A stretch of DNA of 35,665 nt from an uncultured cyanobacterium (GTDB taxonomy: Bacteria; Cyanobacteriota; Cyanobacteriia; Thermosynechococcales; Thermosynechococcaceae). Numbering within the stretch: the stretch's first letter is position 1; the number at the start of each line of letters is the position of its first letter. The position numbers were made by a program, and so were the translations under genes. The notes under the pieces are model-generated. The model worked only from the letters and a program-made list of their open reading frames with translations. It did not search any database and was not told the DNA's origin. The stretch covers positions 1 to 35,665 of the forward strand of contig CALFCG010000262.1 in the NCBI GenBank assembly GCA_937951315.1, in the 5' to 3' direction. Of this stretch, positions 1-7,255 are shown in pieces.

Positions 1-44
1 AAATGGGAATTGGCAGGTCTACCGTCTACAAGCTGCTTAAGTAG
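1..44 (+). CDS. C-terminal tail of a serine resolvase/invertase (partial)
   Basis: Reading from base 3, the frame gives MGIGRSTVYKLLK and then TAG. This is the recognition helix of the C-terminal helix-turn-helix that ends Hin/Tn3-type serine recombinases (consensus like GIGRSTVYR/KLL). Only the last 13 residues are inside the window; the catalytic domain lies upstream. It marks the edge of another mobile or formerly mobile element on the left. The motif is short but characteristic, and the stop codon falls just where such proteins end. Whether the gene is intact cannot be told from this window. Confidence 0.7.
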   Translation, partial: MGIGRSTVYKLLK

Positions 45-190
45 GCTGTCTATTTGACGGTTACCACAAATTCGGAACGAATCGGATCTATAAGGTCAAC
101 AGACAGAATCGTCACTTTTGGGGGTTCTTCCACAATACCCCGGTAGCAATCAGTAGCTCTGTTCTGTGAAGTCGGCAGAGCCAGAGACAT

Positions 191-1027
191 CTACAAAAGG
201 GTTGAGTTTTTAGTTCGAACTCGCTGATAAAGCTCTTCCATGACCGTAATGAAGGATCCTTCTTTGGGCCAAAAGGCTGGATAGTCCCCTTGCTTTTTGA
301 TCAGTACAGCAGGCACTGAAGCTGGTGGCGATAGATCAATCGTCTGGGGCAGGCGCTTATTTCCTTGCCAAAACTCCTTAAGGTCCGCAGTCTCGACCGT
401 TTGGGTTGTCGGTTGCGTGTAATAGGTGGTATCGGGTTCTGGTAACGATTGTTGTGCCGCCAACTCCGCAGAGAGTGCTTGACCCAGTGGAGATTTAACC
501 AGTTCAACTTTCAGGTTGTCCCTAGAGAGTCCCCGTAGCTCAAATAATAAAAACGGATCATGATCAAGCTCTCTAGCAATCAGATAGTGAACCCCCGCAA
601 TATGCTTGCAGGGATTGCTCCAATCAGGACAAGAACAGGTGGTCGTGAAGTCTGATTTACTCTCGGGCAGCAGATGTAAATCCAATTTGGCGAAGGCATC
701 TTCAATCGTATCAGGGATTTCATTGAGCATCAGTCGCGAAATTAAACTGGCTTTAGAGGCCACATAGGCAATGGCTGCAGCCCAGTTTGCTTTGCTAATC
801 GGCTGAAATTCAATGGTAGTGATATAAAGCGGTTCATTATAGACGCCAAAATAAGGATTGACGGACCCTCGAACTTCGGCAGTGACAAGGCCATTCTTAA
901 TCTTGAAACTTTTGACCTTTCCACCCCGTGCATAGGAGCGACCGCGACTCAGGCGACCAGGATCCACTAACCGCTCTAGAGCTGCGATGAATCGCTGGCC
1001 CCACCAAGTTCGACTAAATTGAGCCAT
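191..1027 (-). CDS. SWIM zinc-finger protein, partner of the SNF2 helicase
   Basis: A 278-residue protein with a SWIM zinc finger at about residues 131-148 (CSCPDWSNPCKHIAGVHY, pattern CxC...CxH). SWIM domains bind DNA or protein. In bacteria they often occur as a separate small protein encoded next to a SWI2/SNF2 ATPase, and that is the arrangement here: the start codon lies 5 bases after the stop of the upstream helicase, so the two are almost certainly co-transcribed and translationally close. The N-terminal region (about 1-60, starting MAQFSRTWWGQRF) is basic, as expected for a nucleic-acid-associated protein. No signal peptide or membrane segment is visible. The likely role is as substrate-binding cofactor of the helicase in chromosome or RNA maintenance; the exact process is unknown. 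The family call is strong. Confidence 0.88.
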   Translation of the reverse strand: MAQFSRTWWGQRFIAALERLVDPGRLSRGRSYARGGKVKSFKIKNGLVTAEVRGSVNPYFGVYNEPLYITTIEFQPISKANWAAAIAYVASKASLISRLMLNEIPDTIEDAFAKLDLHLLPESKSDFTTTCSCPDWSNPCKHIAGVHYLIARELDHDPFLLFELRGLSRDNLKVELVKSPLGQALSAELAAQQSLPEPDTTYYTQPTTQTVETADLKEFWQGNKRLPQTIDLSPPASVPAVLIKKQGDYPAFWPKEGSFITVMEELYQRVRTKNSTLL

Positions 1028-1032
1028 GACGA

Positions 1033-4000
1033 TTACTCCAAAATGGCGGTTTTGTTGAGGGCAATCAATTTCTTAAAGGCCTCATTATCTAGTTCTGTCA
1101 ACCAAGACTCATCGGATCCCACAATAGACCCTGCCAACCTTTTCTTATCTTCAATCATCTCGTCGATGCGTTCTTCCAACGTGCCAATGGCCACGAACTT
1201 GTGGACAAAGACATTCTTCTGTTGACCAATGCGGAAGGCGCGATCTGTGGCTTGATCTTCGACTGCGGGATTCCACCAGCGGTCAAAGTGGAAGACGTGG
1301 TTGGCCTTTGTCAGGGTGATACCCACCCCGCCTGCTTTGAGGGAAAGAATAAACACCGATGGCTCTGTTTCCGGATCTTGAAACTCGGCAATCATCTTTT
1401 CGCGCTTATTGCGGTTGGTGCCTCCGTGAATGTAATAGGTCTTGTAGTGCTGAGTCTTACTAATATATTTTTCGAGTGCATCCCCTAGCTCAGTGAACTG
1501 GGTAAACACTAATAAGCTTTCCCCTTCGTCAATGGCCTCCGTGATCATCTCTGTGAGTCGACTGAGTTTATGGGAGCGTTCGGGAATGAAGTCACTCTCA
1601 TCCTGGAGAAACTGACGGGGGTGATTGCAGATTTGCTTAAGCTTCATCAGCGTTGAGAGGATCATGCCTTTACGCTGGATGCCCTCTGACTCATCAAGTT
1701 CTCCCGCAACTTCTTTAACGACGGCTTCATAGAGGGAGGCTTGTTCTTTGGTGAGGTTGCAGTAGAGCTTTTGCTCCACCTTGTCGGGTAAATCCTTAAT
1801 GATCGATTTGTCTGTCTTCATTCGCCGTAGAATGAACGGCTCCACCAATTTCTTGAGCGTGGCGGATTGAACCCGATCATTCTGTTTCTGAATCGGAACT
1901 TCAAAGCTTTTCCGGAACTGGGCCTGCTTCCCTAGATACCCTGGATTGAGAAAGTTAAAAATCGACCATAGATCCAAGAGCCGATTTTCTACAGGTGTCC
2001 CCGTGAGAGCAAGGCGATGCTGGGCATTTAGCTTCAGAATAGCCTTGGTTTGAGCGGCCTTGGGATTTTTAATATTTTGGGCTTCATCTAAAACCACTCG
2101 CTGCCACGTTACTGCTGCCAGGAGTTTGCTATCTTTGCGAGCCAGGGTAAAGGAGGTAATGACTAAATCATTCTGGCGGGCCATTGCTTTAAAGTCTTTG
2201 CTGTCTTGGGCACGTTCGCCACCATGATGAACGATGGCATTGAGGTGAGGGGCAAATTTCAGCATTTCCCGTCGCCAGTTTCCCACCACGGACGTAGGGG
2301 CAATCAGTAACGTTGGGGGGATCAGGATACCTTCTTGCGCTGCAAGTTCCCGCTCTTGGACAAGTCGGGCAATGACCTGGACGGTTTTGCCTAACCCCAT
2401 GTCATCGGCCAAGCAGCCATTGAGACCAAGCTGTTCGAGGTAGTGGAGCCAGGACACTCCTCGCTTTTGATAGTCTCGCAATGTACCGTTGAGCTGCTCT
2501 GGGTCTGAGATAGCATCCAGTTGGCTTTTATCATTGAGCTTGCCCATCATTTCGGCCAGACTTTGGTCTCGGTCAAAGTCTAGTTCGAGATCTTCACCCC
2601 CATCTGCCACTAACCGCATGATGTCTAGAAGTGACATATCAGGATTTTCGGCCTGCTGCGTTTTCCAGAAGTCCAGCATCTGCTGCATCTTGTCCTGGTC
2701 TAGATGTAGCCACTGCCCCCGGAACTGGACCAGTGGGGATTTTGCTTGCACCAGTTCTAGCCATTCCTGTTCAGAGACCTTTTTGCCGCCTATCGCCAAT
2801 TCATACTTGTATTGCACCAGCTTCTCAATTGAGAAATAGCTGTTGGCTTTTTCCTCGGCTTGTGAGGTTGATTTGCCCTTAGCCCGTAGCTTGACCTTTG
2901 CTCTTTGCCGACCTTGAGGTGTCCACCAGGCGGGGACAATCACTTTATACCCGGCATCTTCAAGCACCCAGGCTGCTTCTTGTAGAAACTCCAGTGCCGC
3001 ATCGATGGAAAGAGAAATATGGGTGGGTTGATCAGTCTCTAACCCCTGCCACAGCTTGGGGTAAATACGAGCGGCATAGCCTAGATTGAGCAGTAGATGT
3101 TGCTCAAAGTTCTCGCCAAACTGCTTGAGGAGGTCTTCTTGGCGCTCTGGCTTCAGCCGCCAATACTCAAACAGTGAAAGTTGTAGAGAGGGGTCTTGTT
3201 TAGGAGCTACGAGAAACTGCAGTTGCCAAGCATCCTCAGCCTTTGCGGGATCTTGGAGCTGAAAACAGAGATTAAAGGGGACTGACGTTTGGGTCTGCTG
3301 GATGCGATCTCGCCATCCTCGCCACTGCTCATAGATTTCCCCGTTGCTGTTCTGCCCGTAGTGCTGCTGGTTTCTCGCAAACATACAGTCATAAATGAGA
3401 GTATCTGCAATTTTCTTCTCGAAGCTTGCTGCAGAGGGCGTCTGGGTAACGATGTCCTGGAGTAAATGTTCGGAAAAGTGACGGAGTAGGGTTTCGCGAT
3501 CATAAAACTGTGGTGTGTCTGGGGGGTTAGCAAAGCCAGCAACGCAAACCAAGGGCATATGGTCGAGATACCGTTGAATGGCAGTTTCATACTGTTCGCT
3601 GACAATTTCCCAGGCTGGATAGAGTTCAAAGTTGTTTTGTTCTGATGGAGCGGCTTTGGTGCTTTTTTTTCGCTTGGTTTTGCTCGCTTTGCGGTTTTGG
3701 GCGTTATCGACTTGTCGATATTTGAGGGCTGGAATGTATTGATCCTTCAAGATGACGGACTTGAAGGCTTGGGTGTAGTGATACCAAAACAGCAGGTCGG
3801 CACCCAATTGGATATCTGCGAGATTGTGGAGGGCAATGAAATGCAAGTCATTGAGTAGCTTGATCACGTTGCTAACTGAAGACCCAGATTTGTCGTAAGC
3901 CAGAACGGTGTAGCAGGTGACCGTCCAGGTTTGCCACTCAAAAGTCTCGGGAATCTCCTGTTCGAGGTAGCGAGATAATTCTAGGGATGGCAGGGGGGCC

Positions 4001-4251
4001 TTATCGATACTAGGCAGCAAGAAATATCGCGGAACAATTTCTTGTTCTAAGGCTTTGTAGCTGGGCTTGATGCCCAACTCCTTTGTAAGGAAGTCCTCGA
4101 ATGAAGCGACAGGTAATTGCAGCGGGTGGCTATTGTCCGGCTTAGGGGCTTGGATGGGTGGGTCTGTTGTTTCAACCCATAGATAAAAGGCTCCAGGATG
4201 GACAAAATCTGCTTCTGCGTCTGGAATCCAGGTGCCGTGCAGGATCTTCAT
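1033..4251 (-). CDS. SNF2-family DEAD/DEAH-type helicase (Swi2/Snf2 ATPase)
   Basis: A 1072-residue protein with a complete two-lobe SNF2 motor in its C-terminal half. Walker A is DDMGLGKTVQVI (about residue 615), the Walker B/DEAH equivalent is VVLDEAQNIKNP (about 720), motif III is LALTGTPVENRL (about 750), and motifs V-VI are GGVGITLTKANHVFHFDRWWNP with the arginine finger region RAFRIGQ (about 1005). The first ~500 residues match the bacterial SNF2-helicase-associated region (DUF3670-like) that precedes such motors; a basic KTKRKKSTK stretch lies near residue 195. These ATPases translocate on duplex DNA and remodel protein-DNA complexes. It heads an operon with the SWIM zinc-finger gene 5 bases downstream. 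All catalytic motifs are intact. No strong ribosome site is seen before the ATG. Confidence 0.93.
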   Translation of the reverse strand: MKILHGTWIPDAEADFVHPGAFYLWVETTDPPIQAPKPDNSHPLQLPVASFEDFLTKELGIKPSYKALEQEIVPRYFLLPSIDKAPLPSLELSRYLEQEIPETFEWQTWTVTCYTVLAYDKSGSSVSNVIKLLNDLHFIALHNLADIQLGADLLFWYHYTQAFKSVILKDQYIPALKYRQVDNAQNRKASKTKRKKSTKAAPSEQNNFELYPAWEIVSEQYETAIQRYLDHMPLVCVAGFANPPDTPQFYDRETLLRHFSEHLLQDIVTQTPSAASFEKKIADTLIYDCMFARNQQHYGQNSNGEIYEQWRGWRDRIQQTQTSVPFNLCFQLQDPAKAEDAWQLQFLVAPKQDPSLQLSLFEYWRLKPERQEDLLKQFGENFEQHLLLNLGYAARIYPKLWQGLETDQPTHISLSIDAALEFLQEAAWVLEDAGYKVIVPAWWTPQGRQRAKVKLRAKGKSTSQAEEKANSYFSIEKLVQYKYELAIGGKKVSEQEWLELVQAKSPLVQFRGQWLHLDQDKMQQMLDFWKTQQAENPDMSLLDIMRLVADGGEDLELDFDRDQSLAEMMGKLNDKSQLDAISDPEQLNGTLRDYQKRGVSWLHYLEQLGLNGCLADDMGLGKTVQVIARLVQERELAAQEGILIPPTLLIAPTSVVGNWRREMLKFAPHLNAIVHHGGERAQDSKDFKAMARQNDLVITSFTLARKDSKLLAAVTWQRVVLDEAQNIKNPKAAQTKAILKLNAQHRLALTGTPVENRLLDLWSIFNFLNPGYLGKQAQFRKSFEVPIQKQNDRVQSATLKKLVEPFILRRMKTDKSIIKDLPDKVEQKLYCNLTKEQASLYEAVVKEVAGELDESEGIQRKGMILSTLMKLKQICNHPRQFLQDESDFIPERSHKLSRLTEMITEAIDEGESLLVFTQFTELGDALEKYISKTQHYKTYYIHGGTNRNKREKMIAEFQDPETEPSVFILSLKAGGVGITLTKANHVFHFDRWWNPAVEDQATDRAFRIGQQKNVFVHKFVAIGTLEERIDEMIEDKKRLAGSIVGSDESWLTELDNEAFKKLIALNKTAILE

Positions 4252-4524
4252 GCTGATATGCCGATAGTTGCCAGCTCTATGTGATCTATCTTAAGGGAGA
4301 CTTGGGGGCTGTGTTGACAACTTCCTAAAAGGTATGAATGGAACTATTAGCTGGGTATGAACAGGGGAAAACGACCCAGGCTGCGATATGGGGGAATCTA
4401 GTCAGCAATGCGGTCCAAATGGCTCATGCTGGGGCCCTTGAAAATAAGCCCCCTGCTTTAAGCTGCCCATGCCATCTCTTGTCAAAACCGCAGAACACAC
4501 AGCGATCTCATCCTTTGCCATCGG

Positions 4525-4617
4525 TCAGATCGCAATAGTCCCCACGAAACAAGCAGCATGGCTCGACGATAGCCCTACCCAGATCAACCCAGCCAACCGC
4601 TTGCTCAAGATCATCAT
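4525..4617 (-). CDS. Possible 30-residue small hydrophobic protein
   Basis: On the minus strand, ATGATGATCTTGAGC... is preceded at 5 bases by GGAGGT, a full Shine-Dalgarno match and the best ribosome site in this part of the window. The product begins MMILSKRLAGLIWVGL and runs 30 residues to TGA; it is mostly apolar with two positive charges near the N-terminus, so it resembles a membrane peptide or a truncated signal peptide. Reading through the TGA, the same frame stays open for another 40 codons, so a nonsense-broken gene of about 71 codons is the main alternative. I recognise no family. Confidence is limited because short ORFs with good ribosome sites arise by chance. Confidence 0.3.
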   Translation of the reverse strand: MMILSKRLAGLIWVGLSSSHAACFVGTIAI

Positions 4618-4639
4618 GAAATACCTCCTACAAGCTTCC

Positions 4640-4665
4640 GTTCTCAGCATTCTCAGGCTGAGAAC
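4640..4665. promoter_or_regulatory. 8-bp inverted repeat upstream of the small ORF
   Basis: GTTCTCAG at 4640-4647 and CTGAGAAC at 4658-4665 are perfect inverted copies separated by 10 bases. The repeat sits 23 bases upstream of the minus-strand small ORF start, where it could be an operator or a 5' UTR hairpin. No run of T follows, so it is not an intrinsic terminator. Function is inference. Confidence 0.35.
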
Positions 4666-4790
4666 ATCACGTACCGATGAAAACCAATTGTGTTCCGTAA
4701 AGAATCATGAAAGAGCGCATAGAAGCTCTGCTGAGGTCTGACAGAAGAAGGAATAGTGCAGATTAGCGCATCGGGGGATTGCAGATTGAC

Positions 4791-5522
4791 ATGCGACAAA
4801 CGAGACCGAAACAGATCGAGGACTACTCAGGCCCAGAGCTTTTTCAAGCCCACGATATTGAGCACTGGGTCTATCACAGTCAGAATCAGGGTCCGCCGGT
4901 CTTATTGATGCATGAGCTACCCGGACTCACAAAGAAATGTCGCCTGCTGGCAGATCGACTGAGTACAGCAGGGTTTCGAGTCTATCTGCCCCTCTTCTTT
5001 GGGAGACCCGAAAGAACCGACTATATCTGGAATACGGCCTATCTGTGCATTAGTCGTGAGTTTCAAGCCTTTGCAGCGGGGCAGACGCAGCCCATTGTTT
5101 CATGGCTACGTGCTTTGGTGGCCCATATCGCAAAGCGTGAGTCTAAAGAACATGTGGGCGTCATTGGCATGTGTCTCACAGGCAACTTTGCTTTGACCTT
5201 GGTGGCCCACGCCAATGTGAATGCATCCGTCTGCTGTCAGCCCTCAATGCCTTTTTTAAAGGAAGCAGATCTCGCCATGAGTAATGATGACTTGCGGGAC
5301 GCAGTAGAAGCGGCCCAGCAGCTTGGCAAGGGTTCCATCATTGGCTTCCGCTACGAACAGGATTGGATTTGCCCCATGGCTAAGTTTCAAAAGATTCGGG
5401 AGACCTTCGGCGATAGCTTCGACGGCGAGGAATTTGCTGGTAAAGGCCACGCAACCCTCACCGAGCATGGGCACAAAGCTGCTTTGGAGAAAACCATTCT
5501 CTATCTCAAGGAACGCCTATAG
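4791..5522 (+). CDS. Dienelactone hydrolase family protein
   Basis: A 243-residue alpha/beta hydrolase. The strand after the oxyanion region reads VLLMHELPGLT (typical of dienelactone hydrolases), the nucleophile elbow is GMCLTG with cysteine in place of serine (about residue 127), the acid residue is in RYEQDWICP (about 190) and the catalytic histidine in GKGHATLTEH (about 219). A Cys-Asp-His triad is the hallmark of carboxymethylenebutenolidase-like enzymes, which open cyclic dienelactones or related lactones. The real substrate here is unknown. A TTG four codons upstream (4779) could start the frame, but the purine-rich GGGGGA sits directly against it; it is better spaced (12 bases) for ATG 4791, so I prefer that start. 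The protein is cytoplasmic, with no signal peptide. It appears monocistronic. Confidence 0.85.
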   Translation: MRQTRPKQIEDYSGPELFQAHDIEHWVYHSQNQGPPVLLMHELPGLTKKCRLLADRLSTAGFRVYLPLFFGRPERTDYIWNTAYLCISREFQAFAAGQTQPIVSWLRALVAHIAKRESKEHVGVIGMCLTGNFALTLVAHANVNASVCCQPSMPFLKEADLAMSNDDLRDAVEAAQQLGKGSIIGFRYEQDWICPMAKFQKIRETFGDSFDGEEFAGKGHATLTEHGHKAALEKTILYLKERL

Positions 5523-5575
5523 GCAGTCATGACCACAGTCAGAAACACACAACCTTTTTGGAGAAATAATATTCA

Positions 5576-5756
5576 ATGCTGTTTGCCACAAACCGTACTT
5601 TCCACGAAGACCCTACACCTTCATCACCAGACAATAATCCTGACTCACGATTTCCACGGCCCGTTCGCTTCAACTTGAAGAACAACCAAGTGGGTCAGTC
5701 TATTTACTTCTGCCGTAGAGATCACGGGGAGCAATACTCAGAGATCGGACACAAGG
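5576..5756 (+). pseudogene. 5' fragment of an interrupted gene (possible alpha/beta hydrolase)
   Basis: The frame starts MLFATNRTFHEDPTP and continues through VRFNLKNNQVGQSIYFCRR before running into the end of an IS element and stopping at 5773. GGAGAA lies 11 bases upstream of the ATG, an acceptable ribosome site. The N-terminus resembles the start of a cyanobacterial alpha/beta hydrolase group (DUF900-like, beginning MLFATNR and followed by a conserved YFC-R segment); this is from memory and the segment holds no catalytic residues. About 60 genuine codons remain; the last few before the stop are encoded by the IS terminus. The rest of the gene is not found on the other side of the IS, so it seems to have been deleted. 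Confidence 0.55.
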
Positions 5757-6896
5757 GAATACTGTTAACTTAGGCTGCAGCCATAGCCACTAAAGGGATT
5801 GGAGAGGGTACTTCTATTGTTGATGAGGGTTTCGGTTGCATCTTCTTCGAGGGATATTTGGAGCGTTGCTTTTTCACCACCCGAGGGCAATATCGCTTGA
5901 CTCTTTCCGGAAGCAACTCATCTATTAACTCTGACAACAACCACCGAAATCCGTCCTCAAGTTGCCAGATGAAGAGTGTTTGAAACTGACGAATAGCTCT
6001 GCGGACGATCCGCACACTGGCAGTGAAGCCTAACTTTAGAGGCGCGATGCCCTCTTCAGCCGCAGCCTGAGCCATTAGATGACGCACCGCCCAATGCCCG
6101 ATCAGTAGTCCGTACACTTCTTGAATGACCTCTCGGGGATTCTCAGAGCGCACTTCAACCTTACGATCCACCAGATGAGTCTTAAATTCGTCAATGGTGA
6201 ACTCTTCTTCCCACCGCACATGAAAGCTCCTAGCCAATAGGGCTGCAGGGAATGAACGGTACTCAAAGAGATCGGTAATCAACCGATAATTCTTTGACTG
6301 TTTGCGTCCATCAATAGGCTTGGCACAGTAGGGGACAACTCTGACTGCAATAGTTTGATAGCCCTTCTTCTTCAAGTGGGCAGGGGGATTGAGATGACTT
6401 AGAAATGAACCATCTGGTAACGCTTTTTCCTCCACTAACTTGACGTGACAGGGAAGCCGACCAAGAAAGTGAGATCTTTGAGCCAATGTTGCATGAACCT
6501 GCTCATAGGAGTGCAAGCCGCCATCCCAAAGAACAACCATGCTTGAGTCAACAGAACGCAGTAACCGCTTAGCTTTGCTTCTTTCTCCTAAACGGTAGGG
6601 ACTCATCAGTGCATCAAAAATTAGGTGAGTGCCCAACTCCACCAGCAATACCAGTCGTAATTTCGGAAATGCGGCACGGGTGCCGGGTCGAGAGCCAGGG
6701 TAGCCAAAGACTCGGGCATTGTTGGCACTATCAGGTAAGTCGAGATAGGTACCGTCGAGGGCCACCATTCTCAGACCATTGAGGAAGGCTCCCGGAGTAT
6801 CGACAGTGGCAACAGGGTGAGTGACCAGATGAAATAGGGGTATGGCAACGATTCGTGTAAAAAAGTACCACGTTGCCTTCAAAGCTAGTCATGTCA
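5757..6896 (-). mobile_element. IS4-family insertion sequence remnant
   Basis: The block holds one transposase gene, with a terminal sequence next to its stop codon (GAATACTGTTAACTT at about 5755-5769) that resembles the ends of some IS4-family elements. I found no matching inverted copy at the other side, and the transposase lacks its N-terminus, so the element appears to have lost its transposase-start end. Host sequence resumes at about 6889 in an unrelated open frame. Boundaries are approximate, as no target-site duplication can be defined. Confidence 0.6.
5770..6882 (-). pseudogene. IS4-family DDE transposase, N-terminally truncated
   Basis: A 370-residue remnant carrying the RNase-H-like DDE core: first Asp in VALDGTYLDLPD, second in VVLWDGGLHSYE, and Glu in the EEEFTIDEFKTHL segment that fits the Y-(2)-R-(3)-E-(6)-K-like IS4 signature region. 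Full IS4-type transposases of this group are about 440-470 residues and begin with an IS4 N-terminal domain; here the frame opens only at a TTG (6882), with an in-frame TGA four codons upstream. About 80-100 N-terminal residues are therefore missing. The C-terminus is basic (KKQRSKYPSKK) and appears complete. The protein is probably inactive. It lies opposite in orientation to the broken host gene. Confidence 0.8.
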
Positions 6897-7008
6897 GTTC
6901 ATTCGAGATGTGATCTGGCCACTTTTTCGAGAAGTTGAGGTTGCTGGATACAAGTTCCAAGATTTTGGAAGGTGGCATATTCAAAATTTCTTGGAAATCA
7001 ATGATTAA
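6889..7008 (+). pseudogene. 3' fragment of a lost gene next to the IS remnant
   Basis: Directly beyond the truncated transposase end, a plus-strand frame reads SCQFIRDVIWPLFREVEV followed by AGYKFQDFGRWHIQNFLEIND and a TAA. Its aromatic-rich, protein-like composition and its end exactly at the stop of the convergent gene suggest a genuine C-terminus rather than chance coding. It has no start codon and is cut on its left by the IS. I do not recognise the family, and I cannot show it belongs to the same gene as the fragment at 5576. Its stop (7006-7008) overlaps the stop of the minus-strand gene at 7005 by two bases. Confidence 0.45.
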
Positions 7009-7244
7009 GGTTGCCTATCCTCGTCTCGATCTCGCTGTTCCTGAAGTTGCCGTAGGGCTTCCTGAGTTGTTCCCACAATTAATCCACCAACACCCCCGAT
7101 CACCATATAGATTCTTTCTATTCTTCGATCTTGATACGCTTGACTGGTGTAAGGGGAATCCACAATTTTTGCCAGAACTACACCAATGCCCACCCCAATC
7201 ACAGCAGTCACGAGTCCTGCAAACCAGATTTTACGTTGGTTCAT
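7005..7244 (-). CDS. Small two-helix membrane protein
   Basis: A 79-residue protein with two predicted membrane segments (about residues 6-24, WFAGLVTAVIGVGIGVVLA, and 46-61, YMVIGGVGGLIVGTT) and a charged C-terminal tail (EALRQLQEQRDRDEDRQP). Both helices are rich in glycine and could pack closely. The gene begins 12 bases after the RND pump gene and is probably the last gene of that operon. Function is unknown; by position it could be an accessory of the pump, but small membrane proteins next to transporters are common and this is only inference. Its stop meets the convergent gene fragment. Confidence 0.65.
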   Translation of the reverse strand: MNQRKIWFAGLVTAVIGVGIGVVLAKIVDSPYTSQAYQDRRIERIYMVIGGVGGLIVGTTQEALRQLQEQRDRDEDRQP

Positions 7245-7255
7245 CGCTTCTCATC

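Larger units (their letters stand above)
4252..4790. other. Spacer between helicase operon and hydrolase gene
   Basis: This 539-base stretch separates two divergent genes and has no convincing long gene. Plus-strand open frames at 4338-4538 and 4469-4741 lack ribosome sites and have no recognisable similarity. On the minus strand there is a short ORF (4525-4617) behind a strong Shine-Dalgarno sequence. Its frame stays open beyond the TGA with an ATG-started stretch (4402-4521, MAKDEIAVC...), so the region could also be a decayed ~70-codon gene broken by one stop. The hairpin at 4640-4665 lies just upstream of that ORF. Promoters for the flanking genes should lie here but I could not place them. 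Confidence 0.5.

Noticed and set aside
4779-4790. TTG start four codons before the dienelactone hydrolase ATG
   Set aside because: The purine-rich ribosome site abuts the TTG with no spacing; ATG 4791 is better placed.
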